NCBI GenBank assembly: GCA_944321925.1
Contig: CALUND010000004.1
Coordinates: forward strand, 1-64,000
Source of the DNA: an uncultured Rikenellaceae bacterium
GTDB taxonomy: Bacteria; Bacteroidota; Bacteroidia; Bacteroidales; Rikenellaceae
Direction of reading: 5' to 3'
DNA: 64,000 bases
Under the pieces are notes generated by a model. That model was not told where the DNA came from. It did not search any database and saw only the letters and a program-made list of their open reading frames with translations. Shown in pieces: positions 1-7,510 of the stretch; within the stretch, counting starts at the first letter, position 1; the number at the start of each line of letters is the position of its first letter. Position numbers and translations under genes: made by a program.

Positions 1-318
1 GTTCGGCAAAGTCCAATCGGAAAACCGTGGTTTTCGACTGCCTCTGAAGGTATCTTTCGCTATTTTTTTCTGACATAGGCACAGCTTGGGATAATCGAAC
101 TTGTAAACTGAGGTTTTTCTTCTCCTCCGGGCCCGCATTTCACGCTACTACTCTTAGGGATAAAATAAAGAAAGGAAGAAATGGATCAGCGATGGAGTTG
201 ATTTGTGGGCGGCGGATGATCGTGTGGGATTGCATGAACCTTTTGGAACTGTTGAAATAGGAAAGGAGAGCCCCCGACAGAGAGCATCTCCTTTCTTTTC
301 TTCGTGGTATGGTGAAAT
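1..318. other. Left-edge stretch without a recognised gene
   Basis: No convincing coding region is visible. Short open frames enter from the left edge on the plus strand and stop within about 80 bases, so the tail of a truncated gene cannot be excluded. A 22-codon plus-strand frame at 192-260 runs straight up to the hairpin at 261-295, but nothing identifies it as a gene. Confidence 0.4.
261..303 (+). terminator. Hairpin terminator, probably for a plus-strand transcript from the left
   Basis: Nine-base arms GAAAGGAGA (261-269) and TCTCCTTTC (287-295) pair across a 17-base loop and are followed on the plus strand by TTTTCTTC. It also lies just downstream of the minus-strand gene ending at 319, but the U-tract is better on the plus strand. 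Confidence 0.5.
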
Positions 319-1896
319 TTAGAATTTCACGACTGCAAAGAACGGTCGGTGGTCGGATGCGACCGGTTCTGCGATCACCTCTTTTTCGAGAATCTCAAAG
401 GAGTAATCGATTGGATAGCCTAAAAGGTAGTCGGCCAATATGGTCGGGGCAGCCGACGGGAAGGTCCCTTCACCGATGTTGTTGAACATGGTAAAGTGTT
501 GTCTCAATCGGATGATCGACTGTTCGGCCGGCGAAGCATTGAGGTCGCCGCCCAGGAAAACGGGTTTGTCGAGTTTGGCCGCCTCTTCGCAAACGATGGC
601 AGACGCATTTGTGCGTTCGTCGGCATTGAGTGGGAAATGGGTGGAGCAGAAGTAGTAATTCTCGAACTCGACGAATAGGGCTGTTCGGATTTCGTTTTCC
701 GAAGGGATCGTTACCTGGAACCAGGAGATCGGTTTTTCTTTGGAGAGTATGCCAAGTCCGTATTTTCCACCTTGGTAATTGAAGAGCGTGGGGCCGAATA
801 TGTAATAGGGCATGGCCGTTTTTTGGGCCAGGACTTGGAGGACGAAGACGGGATTGCGGGTTGTGACGCTGTCGAGTTCCTGCAGTGCGACGATATCGGG
901 CGACTGGGCCGCAATGACATCGGCTACACGTTGGAAATCGGTTTTTTCGTCGGTACCGATGCAGTTATGGACGTTGTAGGTCATCATGCGCAGTGTCATG
1001 GGTCCACGGTCCTGCGATACGGAGATTGTTTTTGTTAACTCTCCGGAAGCGCTTCGGATTGTGATTGTTCCGGTGCGTTTGTGACTTGTGGTGTTGGCTG
1101 CAATCAGGAAGTTTTCCCGGCCGGTTTCATCGGTCTCGACCTCTTCGCGGGAGATCCACGATTGGGCCGCCTGATCGATCTCTACGGTGTAGGTGTTGTT
1201 CGCCGTTACGGTTACTTGCAGAGGCCCTCCGTTTTGGTCGAAGGAGGCGGTAGCAGGGGCGATTTCGAGGGTCTCTTCTCCGGCCTGCCGGACGGTAACA
1301 GTTTCTGTCAGGGAGCCGCAAACGATCTCTATGTAGCCGATCCGTTCCGTAGGTCCCGGGTTGGCGGCAACGTGGTATACGAGCATTTTTGTGTCGCTGG
1401 TCGGAGGAATGTCGTCGTTCGGAGTAATCCAATCCACGGAGGGAGTGACCGTAAAGGAGCGGTTAATCGAGATGTCGATCACGATCAGATCACCGGAGAC
1501 CGGGACGTCGAAATCTTTTTGTTGAACGATAAATTCGGTGTTGTCCGGCTGTACGATGGTTAGCGAGCACTTTTCGGATCCCGAGAGAATCGTGATCGTT
1601 GCCGATCGCTCTGTCCCCGTATCGTTTTTGTCTGCCCGTATCGAGAGGGTTTGGTTTCCGGCGTTGCCTGTTTCGGGGGAGAGATGGAGCCAGTCCGTAC
1701 CCTCTTTGTAGACGACGGAGGTGCTCCAGGTTGCGCCGCTGCGGAATTTTACTTTGACGGTTTCTCCCGCGCCTTCAAGAGTGTATGTGGTTTGGGAAGG
1801 GTTGTCGAGAGTCAGTGAGATCGTTTCGGCGCTATTTTTTTTACAACCGCACAGGCAGAGGAGCGCCCCTAGGTATAAAAGAATGAATCTGTTCAT
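319..1896 (-). CDS. BACON-domain endonuclease/exonuclease/phosphatase-family lipoprotein
   Basis: 525 aa exported protein. A lipoprotein signal peptide ends at Cys18 (LCLCGC). Three successive BACON-type beta-sandwich repeats follow (about residues 22-118, 119-205 and 206-297), each with a conserved Trp and a late N..xxR.ax.ti segment. The C-terminal 225 residues are an endonuclease/exonuclease/phosphatase (EEP) fold, with TYNVHN, the metal-binding Glu in ALQELDS, GGDLN, and the terminal SDHRPF histidine motif. EEP enzymes hydrolyse phosphodiester or phosphomonoester bonds in DNA, lipids or sugar phosphates; the substrate cannot be read from sequence. BACON domains are thought to bind carbohydrate or mucin. 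It is the last gene of a minus-strand run of lipoproteins, 41 bases after the nitroreductase gene. Confidence 0.85.
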   Translation of the reverse strand: MNRFILLYLGALLCLCGCKKNSAETISLTLDNPSQTTYTLEGAGETVKVKFRSGATWSTSVVYKEGTDWLHLSPETGNAGNQTLSIRADKNDTGTERSATITILSGSEKCSLTIVQPDNTEFIVQQKDFDVPVSGDLIVIDISINRSFTVTPSVDWITPNDDIPPTSDTKMLVYHVAANPGPTERIGYIEIVCGSLTETVTVRQAGEETLEIAPATASFDQNGGPLQVTVTANNTYTVEIDQAAQSWISREEVETDETGRENFLIAANTTSHKRTGTITIRSASGELTKTISVSQDRGPMTLRMMTYNVHNCIGTDEKTDFQRVADVIAAQSPDIVALQELDSVTTRNPVFVLQVLAQKTAMPYYIFGPTLFNYQGGKYGLGILSKEKPISWFQVTIPSENEIRTALFVEFENYYFCSTHFPLNADERTNASAIVCEEAAKLDKPVFLGGDLNASPAEQSIIRLRQHFTMFNNIGEGTFPSAAPTILADYLLGYPIDYSFEILEKEVIAEPVASDHRPFFAVVKF

Positions 1897-1937
1897 GGAA
1901 TCGATGGGAATTTTTTAAGCCATTAGCTTTCTGCTTT

Positions 1938-2627
1938 TTATTGGGCCGGTATGCCGATCGTTTGAGCCAGGACCACGGTATAGCGTTCCGGATCGAGTTT
2001 GGCCGCCTGCAGGAAATCGGCCGTCGGATAACTGCCGCGTGTGACCGATCCGAGTCCGGTGGCAGCGGCATAGAGGTTGACATTTTCTGCCGCTCCGGCA
2101 GCATCGAGGCCGGCCAGGACGGTCGCCTTTTCGCGGGAGATTTGCGGATACTTTTCGGGGTCGTAGACATTCAGATCGGCAACGTAGACCAGATTGAGCG
2201 GTGCGGAGTAGACGAAATCCTGCAGACCGGTTGTCGTTCGGAGATCGCCTGAAGCGACTCTTTGCAGCAGATGGTCTGCAGAGTTGTAGCGATAGATGCC
2301 TTCGGCCGTTACGGCATAGACCGTGATCGGATAGAGCGCCAGGGCCGAGGGGGCCGTCAGTTTCCCGTTTTCGCGATTCATGCCGGCAGCAGCCCAGAGG
2401 ACGCCTGCAAGTTGATCCTGGGAGAGAGGCTGGGCGCTATATTCGCGTACGGAGGCCCGTTTTTTAAGTGCATCGAGGAGTGTGGCACCTGTTTCTTGGG
2501 GCAGTGCCAATACAATGGTATCTTGATTCATGGTGGCTGGATTTTCCTGTTTTACACGCTGTGAGTCGCAGGCACAGAAGACAAGCAGTGCGCAGAGCGT
2601 GAGCAGAAGCGGGCATTTCGATCTCAT
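1938..2627 (-). CDS. Nitroreductase-family (SagB/ThcOx-like) predicted lipoprotein
   Basis: 229 aa. The N-terminus is a hydrophobic signal with a lipobox-like end at Cys20 (LLVFCAC). The rest matches the FMN-dependent nitroreductase/SagB-ThcOx fold: KRASVREYS at the start of the domain is the usual flavin-phosphate region, and the C-terminal part has a GLGSVTRGSYP segment. Family members are NAD(P)H- or cofactor-linked flavin oxidoreductases and are usually cytoplasmic, so an exported lipoprotein version is unusual and its electron donor is unclear. It sits between two other predicted lipoprotein genes and has its own likely promoter at 2690-2697. The fold is fairly sure; the activity is unknown. 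Confidence 0.8.
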   Translation of the reverse strand: MRSKCPLLLTLCALLVFCACDSQRVKQENPATMNQDTIVLALPQETGATLLDALKKRASVREYSAQPLSQDQLAGVLWAAAGMNRENGKLTAPSALALYPITVYAVTAEGIYRYNSADHLLQRVASGDLRTTTGLQDFVYSAPLNLVYVADLNVYDPEKYPQISREKATVLAGLDAAGAAENVNLYAAATGLGSVTRGSYPTADFLQAAKLDPERYTVVLAQTIGIPAQ

Positions 2628-2689
2628 TGTGCGTTGTTTTTATTGAGGTATGGTATCTCTGGAATAGGAGACTTGGGCTCCTATCCCTA

Positions 2690-2697
2690 CAAAATTA
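2690..2697 (-). promoter_or_regulatory. Possible -7 promoter element for the nitroreductase gene
   Basis: The minus strand reads TAATTTTG, matching TAnnTTTG, about 65 bases ahead of the start at 2627. No clear TTTG is seen at the -33 position. A small hairpin (ATAGGAG 2664-2670 with CTCCTAT 2678-2684) would fall in the leader. Confidence 0.4.
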
Positions 2698-2785
2698 GGA
2701 AAAAATGCGAGATTGGAAAAATTTTCCCTTCGGTCGTCAGGGAAGTCGGGCCGTTCTGTTTTCGGCGCGGGAAACGCTGGAGATT

Positions 2786-3433
2786 TTATGGAAAATAGAT
2801 GATTTGTCGCCGTTCCGTGAAAGGCTCCGCATGGTCTTTGAGGGTTGTGCGGACGAGCCAGTTTCCCAGGCTGTCCAGTTGGTCGTAGCGGTAACGGATC
2901 GAAAGCACGATCTCTCCGTTTCGCGATACCTTCTCTTCGCAGGGCAATCGGGCATCGTTTTCGTACACATAGGAGGTCTCGCTTCCGTCCCAGGCGACTT
3001 GGCTCGCGAGGAGTCCGTCGGAGAAGCGATAGATGGCCCATACGCCTGTCGGAATCGGCTTTCCTGTGGCGCTGTCCGGTTCGAAGTAGTCGATTCGGAA
3101 GCCTTCGTTTTGTGGAACGATCGTGCTGTTCCAGATCGCATACGGTTTACCGTGGAGGAGTTGTGTCTCGATGCGCAGATGGTTGCCCGAATCGGAGCGA
3201 GGGTAGCGATAGCGACTGCTGACACCGCATGAGGTTCCAGAGGCGTCGAGTCGTTCGATTTCGGTGAGATGTCCCGTCGAATCGAATCGAAGCCGTTCTC
3301 CGGCGTTTACCGGCAGGACCTCTTTGACCGGTCCGTACAGATGGCGGATGAGTCGGTCGTTGTATGCGAACTCCTTCTGTCCGCAAGCTGCGAACAGAAG
3401 GAGTGCACAGATTAAAGGGAGCGATTTGCCCAT
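2786..3433 (-). CDS. Hypothetical lipoprotein with YD/RHS-like repeats
   Basis: 215 aa. The signal peptide ends in a lipobox at Cys17 (LLFAAC). The mature protein has short beta-strand motifs of the type F-D-S-x-G-x-L and Y-x-Y-D-x-L-D-S-x-G-N-W, which resemble YD/RHS-type repeats found in Bacteroidota surface proteins. No catalytic motif is visible and I do not recognise a characterised family. It starts 8 bases after the GH3 gene stop on the same strand, so it is probably co-transcribed with the glycosidase and may be a surface partner of it. That link is inference only. Confidence 0.7.
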   Translation of the reverse strand: MGKSLPLICALLLFAACGQKEFAYNDRLIRHLYGPVKEVLPVNAGERLRFDSTGHLTEIERLDASGTSCGVSSRYRYPRSDSGNHLRIETQLLHGKPYAIWNSTIVPQNEGFRIDYFEPDSATGKPIPTGVWAIYRFSDGLLASQVAWDGSETSYVYENDARLPCEEKVSRNGEIVLSIRYRYDQLDSLGNWLVRTTLKDHAEPFTERRQIIYFP

Positions 3434-3441
3434 CGAGAAGT

Positions 3442-5610
3442 CTATTTCACCAGGAAGTCGACCGTTCCTCGGATATCGGCGGAAGAGGCACCCACATAAG
3501 CGGTGAAGGTTCCGGGTTCCACTTTCCAGTCGTTGGTGGTTTCATCCCAGAAGCGGAGGGCCTGGCTGTCGATGGTGAAGGTGACGGTACGGCTTTCGCC
3601 CGGGGCCAATTTCACTTTGTCGAATCCTTTCAGCTCTTTGAGCGGCCGGGGAACGGAAGATTCCTTGTCGCCGATGTAGAGCTGAACGATCTCGGAACCT
3701 TCGCGGTCGCCGTTGTTCTTCACCGTGACGGAGATATTCAGTTTGCCCTCTTGCGACATGCTTTTCTTGTTGGCTTTGACGTCGCTGTATTCGAACGAGG
3801 TGTAGCTCAGACCGTGTCCGAACGGGAACAGCGGAGCGCTCTTTTCACGCTCCGTGAAGCGGTATCCGACCCAGATGTCGTCTTTGTAGTTCACCTGGTT
3901 GTTTGCGCCGGGATATTCTCCCAGGGCATGAGCGCCGCACTGGTCGAGGCTGGCGTAATAGGTGAACGGCAGTTTACCCGACGGGTTCACGTCGCCGGCC
4001 AGGATGGAAGCCAGTGCATTTCCGGCTTCGGTTCCGCAGTACCATCCTTCGACGATGGCGGGAACGCGCTCTTTCCAGGGCATGGCTACGGCGTTGCCGC
4101 TGATGATGACCACTACGGTGCGGGGATTGGCCTGAACGAGCGTTTCAATGACGGTGTCTTGTCCGTAGGGGAGCCCGTAGCTCAACCGGTCGCCTCCTTC
4201 GGCATCCTGATGACCGTGTTTGTTGAGCCCGCCGATGAAGATGACGGCATCGGCTTTCTCAGCGGCGGCGCTCAGTTCGGAGAGCTCCTCGACGGTATCC
4301 TTGCCGCTCGTGTAACCTTTCATATAGGTGATTTTGTCTTTGCCGTAGCGTGACTGCAGTCCTTCCAGAGGCAGGTTTTCGTAGACAACTTTCAGCGAAG
4401 AGCTGCCACCGCCGATGGTCATGCGTTTGTTGGCGTTCTCTCCAACGACCAGAATGTTTTGTACCTTATCGGGTGACAACGGGAGCAGATTGCCTTCGTT
4501 CTGGAGCAGGACGATTCCGTTTTGTGCGATCGTGCGGGCGGCATCGAAATGGGCGGGGCTGACGAATTCTCCGAACGGACGGGTGCGATCCATCGTCGTG
4601 CGGAAGATCATGCGCAGGATGCGACGAACCTTATCATCGAGTTGTTCTTCGCTGTACGTGCCCGCTTTGAGTCCTTCGAGGTAGGGCGTTGCCAGGAAAT
4701 AGTTGTCGTACGCGTTGCTGGCACTCCAGGTTAGTCCGTTGCTCCAGGTACCGAATTCCAGGTCGAGTCCGTTTTCTGCAGCTTGTTTCGTGTCGTGCGT
4801 GCCGCCCCAGTCGGAGATGACCGTTCCGTCGAATCCCCACTCTTTTTTCAGGATGTCGTTGAGCAGGATGCTGTTGTGACAGCAGTGTTCGTTGTTGTAT
4901 TGGTTGTAGGCTCCCATGATCGACCAGGTCCCGCCCTGTTTGACGGCAGCTTCGAATGCGGGGAGATAGATCTCGCGCAGAGCCCGGTCGCTTACGGTTA
5001 CGTTGATACGCAGACGTGCATTTTCCTGATTGTTGAGTGCGAAATGTTTTACACAGGTCGCTACACCGTTCTTTTGGACCTCCTGGATGTAAGGAACGAC
5101 CATCACGGATGCCAGGTAGGGATCTTCGCCCATGTATTCGAAGTTGCGTCCGTTGAGCGGAGTCCGATAGATGTTGACGCCGGGGCCGAGCAGAACGTTT
5201 TTGTTGCGGTAGCGGGCCTCTTCACCGATCGATTTGCCGTAGAGTGCCGACATTTCGGGATCCCACGTGGCGGCCAGGCAGGTGAGAGCCGGGAAAGCGG
5301 TACATGCGTCGTTGGTCCATCCTGCTCCGCTCCATTCGTCCCAGAAGACCTCTTCGCGGATGCCGTGGGGGCCGTCCGTGCACCACACTTCGGGGATTCC
5401 GAGTCGGGGGACGCCGGGCGACGAGAATTTCGACTGGGCATGACACATGGCCACTTTTTCTTCGAGGGTCATGCGTTGCAAGGCGTCTTCTACTCTCACT
5501 TCGATGGGCTGGTTGTCATCAAGATAGGGCGGGATGGAGTTGTTGCTCGTACATCCTGCCAGTGCAGCGATGGTGGCAAGAGCTGCTACGAAAGAGATTT
5601 TGGGTTTCAT
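3442..5610 (-). CDS. Glycoside hydrolase family 3 beta-glucosidase-type lipoprotein
   Basis: 722 aa, the usual length for a three-domain GH3 enzyme. A lipoprotein signal ends at Cys20 (AALAGC). The N-terminal TIM-barrel carries VKHFALNNQE (the KHF motif) and the nucleophile aspartate in VISDWGGTHD. It is followed by the alpha/beta sandwich and a C-terminal fibronectin type III-like domain (NNGDREGSEIVQLYIGD region). The enzyme removes terminal beta-linked sugars from oligosaccharides or glycosides outside the cytoplasm; the precise sugar (glucose, xylose or other) is not determined by sequence. No SusC/SusD pair is next to it, so this is not a canonical polysaccharide utilisation locus. It lies 31 bases downstream of the dCMP deaminase gene. 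Confidence 0.93.
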   Translation of the reverse strand: MKPKISFVAALATIAALAGCTSNNSIPPYLDDNQPIEVRVEDALQRMTLEEKVAMCHAQSKFSSPGVPRLGIPEVWCTDGPHGIREEVFWDEWSGAGWTNDACTAFPALTCLAATWDPEMSALYGKSIGEEARYRNKNVLLGPGVNIYRTPLNGRNFEYMGEDPYLASVMVVPYIQEVQKNGVATCVKHFALNNQENARLRINVTVSDRALREIYLPAFEAAVKQGGTWSIMGAYNQYNNEHCCHNSILLNDILKKEWGFDGTVISDWGGTHDTKQAAENGLDLEFGTWSNGLTWSASNAYDNYFLATPYLEGLKAGTYSEEQLDDKVRRILRMIFRTTMDRTRPFGEFVSPAHFDAARTIAQNGIVLLQNEGNLLPLSPDKVQNILVVGENANKRMTIGGGSSSLKVVYENLPLEGLQSRYGKDKITYMKGYTSGKDTVEELSELSAAAEKADAVIFIGGLNKHGHQDAEGGDRLSYGLPYGQDTVIETLVQANPRTVVVIISGNAVAMPWKERVPAIVEGWYCGTEAGNALASILAGDVNPSGKLPFTYYASLDQCGAHALGEYPGANNQVNYKDDIWVGYRFTEREKSAPLFPFGHGLSYTSFEYSDVKANKKSMSQEGKLNISVTVKNNGDREGSEIVQLYIGDKESSVPRPLKELKGFDKVKLAPGESRTVTFTIDSQALRFWDETTNDWKVEPGTFTAYVGASSADIRGTVDFLVK

Positions 5611-5641
5611 GATTGGTTATGGATTAAGTTGAGACTTTGTT

Positions 5642-6085
5642 TTATAGATTTTGTTCTTCTTCGGAGATATGGATTACCTCGATGCCGACTCTGCGCAGCA
5701 GTTCCAGCCCGTCGTCTTTGTGATACTCGTCACAGTAGACGACGCGACGGATTCCTGCCTGGATGATCAGTTTCGAGCATTCGATGCAAGGTGATGCGGT
5801 GATGTAGAGCGTGGCGCCATCGCAGTTGTTGGCGCTTTTGGCCACTTTGGTAATGGCGTTTGCTTCGGCATGGAGCACATAGGGTTTCGTCAGTCCGGCT
5901 TCGTCTTCGCAAATGTTCTCGAATCCGGATGGGGTTCCGTTGTATCCGTCGGAGATGATCATCTTGTCCTTTACGATCAGTGCGCCCACCTTGCGTCTCA
6001 CGCAATAGGAATTTTCAGCCCATATTCGGGCCATGCGGAGGTAGCGCATGTCGAGTTGTCGTTGTTTTTCCTCTTTGTAACCCAT
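5642..6085 (-). CDS. Deoxycytidylate (dCMP) deaminase, ComEB family
   Basis: 147 aa cytoplasmic zinc enzyme that deaminates dCMP to dUMP, the precursor of dTMP. The zinc and catalytic signature is complete: HAEANAI supplies the zinc His and the catalytic Glu, and SPCIECSK supplies the two zinc cysteines. An N-terminal WAENSYCVRRKVGALIVKD segment fits the ComEB/dCMP deaminase group rather than tRNA or cytosine deaminases. The start follows the tsaB stop by 3 bases, so the two are almost certainly one transcript with smpB. Confidence 0.92.
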   Translation of the reverse strand: MGYKEEKQRQLDMRYLRMARIWAENSYCVRRKVGALIVKDKMIISDGYNGTPSGFENICEDEAGLTKPYVLHAEANAITKVAKSANNCDGATLYITASPCIECSKLIIQAGIRRVVYCDEYHKDDGLELLRRVGIEVIHISEEEQNL

Positions 6086-6088
6086 ATT

Positions 6089-6796
6089 TCAGAATAACTT
6101 TTTTTTCGATTGGGTGATGACGAAGTCTTTCAGGTAGAAAGGTTCGAAATAGGCTACATCTTCGAACGCTTTTCGGTCGAAGGCGGCTTGGGCGGGTCTG
6201 GCGAGCCCACGGGCAGAGGGAATTACCTCGACCACTTTGGCATGGGGTACGACGGTTGCGCATTTGGCGGCTCCGCTTCCGAAAAGGACCAGTTCTCTTT
6301 TGCCGTCGTCGTAGGGGGCGAAGGTGTTTTCGTCGACGATCAGCGCTTCGACCTCCGAAAGACGGTTGCCATGGGTGTCGCACACTTGGGTGTAGACCTC
6401 CATGCGTCGGGCGTCGATCATCGGTACGAGCAGGGCGTTTGCCCAGTCGTCGATATCGAGGATTCCGGCGTCGTTGTCATCGGCGGCCACCTCCACGAGA
6501 CTGTCGAGCGATCCTATGGCGATCAGGGGGATGCCGAGTCCGTAACAAAGTCCCTTTGCGAACGAGGTCCCGATTCGCAGTCCGGTGTATGATCCCGGAC
6601 CTTTGCTGATGGCCACGGCATCGAGTTCTTCGGCATCGATGTCGGTCCCGCGCAGTACGTCGTCGACGAATACGGCGATCCGACGGGCGTGGTCCCTCCC
6701 TTCGCTACTCTCTCTGAGCGAGATCAACTCGCCGTTTTTTACCAGGCCGACGGAACATATTTCCGTTCCTGTTTCGATGCACAAGATGTATGACAT
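6089..6796 (-). CDS. tsaB: tRNA t6A biosynthesis protein TsaB
   Basis: 235 aa. TsaB is the ASKHA-fold scaffold that binds TsaD and TsaE to make threonylcarbamoyladenosine at position 37 of ANN-decoding tRNAs. Visible features are the N-terminal ILCIETGTEICSVGLV strand-turn, AISKGPGSYTGLRIG, and the following SFAKGLCYGL helix, all typical of TsaB/YeaZ. It is slightly longer at its C-terminus than the E. coli protein. It lies 21 bases downstream of smpB and 3 bases upstream of the dCMP deaminase gene, in a translation-linked operon read from the smpB promoter. Confidence 0.93.
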   Translation of the reverse strand: MSYILCIETGTEICSVGLVKNGELISLRESSEGRDHARRIAVFVDDVLRGTDIDAEELDAVAISKGPGSYTGLRIGTSFAKGLCYGLGIPLIAIGSLDSLVEVAADDNDAGILDIDDWANALLVPMIDARRMEVYTQVCDTHGNRLSEVEALIVDENTFAPYDDGKRELVLFGSGAAKCATVVPHAKVVEVIPSARGLARPAQAAFDRKAFEDVAYFEPFYLKDFVITQSKKKLF

Positions 6797-6817
6797 GTCT
6801 ATTTTTCTTCGAAACGA

Positions 6818-7279
6818 TTATCTGTGCCGGACGAATTCCCGGCTCATTTCGCGTTTGGCGTCTTTTTCTTTGATGTATTCTCGTTTGTCGAAACTTTTGC
6901 GCCCCCGGGCCAGTCCGATCACTATTTTTGCGAGCCCCCGGTCGTTGATGAAGAGACGCAGTCCGACTATCGTAAGGCCCGGATCTTGGGTTGCACGCTC
7001 CAGTTTTCGCAATTCGCGTCTTTGCAGGAGCAATTTCCGGTCGCGCTTGGGTTGGTGGTTGTTGAACGAACCCCAGTGGTATTCCGAGATGTTTACGCCT
7101 CGGATGTAGAGCTCTCCGCGATCGAAATAGGCGTAGCAATCTACTAAAGAGGCCTTACCGAGCCGGAGCGATTTGATTTCGGTTCCGACCAATACGATAC
7201 CGGCCGTATACTCCTCCAAAATTTCGTAGTCGTAGGATGCACGGCGGTTTTTGATCGTTATGTTGCGGTAGTCGGTCAT
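6818..7279 (-). CDS. smpB: SsrA-binding protein SmpB
   Basis: 153 aa. SmpB binds tmRNA and delivers it to stalled ribosomes for trans-translation. Hallmarks are the beta-barrel core ([42 protein letters not shown]) and the basic C-terminal tail. The start is placed at the [14 protein letters not shown] methionine (7279); an upstream in-frame ATG at 7318 adds 13 unconserved residues and leaves less room after the promoter. No tmRNA gene was recognised nearby. First gene of smpB-tsaB-dCMP deaminase. Confidence 0.95.
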   Translation of the reverse strand: MTDYRNITIKNRRASYDYEILEEYTAGIVLVGTEIKSLRLGKASLVDCYAYFDRGELYIRGVNISEYHWGSFNNHQPKRDRKLLLQRRELRKLERATQDPGLTIVGLRLFINDRGLAKIVIGLARGRKSFDKREYIKEKDAKREMSREFVRHR

Positions 7280-7346
7280 GCTTTTGCGTCGTTGCTGCAG
7301 GTTTGAATTTCGCGACAAAGGCTCTTCAATTCGTTTACCTTAATTC

Positions 7347-7386
7347 CAAAGATACAAAGATAGTACAAGAGACGGGCAGATACAAA
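7347..7386 (-). promoter_or_regulatory. smpB operon promoter, with duplicated -7 element
   Basis: On the minus strand TTTG (7386-7383), a 20-base spacer and TATCTTTG (7362-7355) match the Bacteroidetes consensus exactly. A second TATCTTTG follows immediately (7354-7347), giving a tandem TATCTTTGTATCTTTG. The predicted leader before 7279 is about 60-70 bases. Confidence 0.8.
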
Positions 7387-7443
7387 CGAATTTGTTTTTC
7401 TCGTCGGGCGAAATGCCTATTTTTTTTGCAGGGGTCCCTGATA

Positions 7444-7491
7444 CGCTGGGAAACAACAATCCGGTCGCCGAGATGTATTCAGCGACCGGAT
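7444..7491 (-). terminator. Terminator of the CotH pair
   Basis: Ten-base perfect arms ATCCGGTCGC and GCGACCGGAT (7459-7468 and 7482-7491) lie about 20 bases after the stop of the CotH gene ending at 7511. On the minus strand the stem is followed by TGTTGTTT, a moderate U-tract. Confidence 0.7.
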
Positions 7492-7510
7492 CGTTTGTAA
7501 ATAGCAGGAG

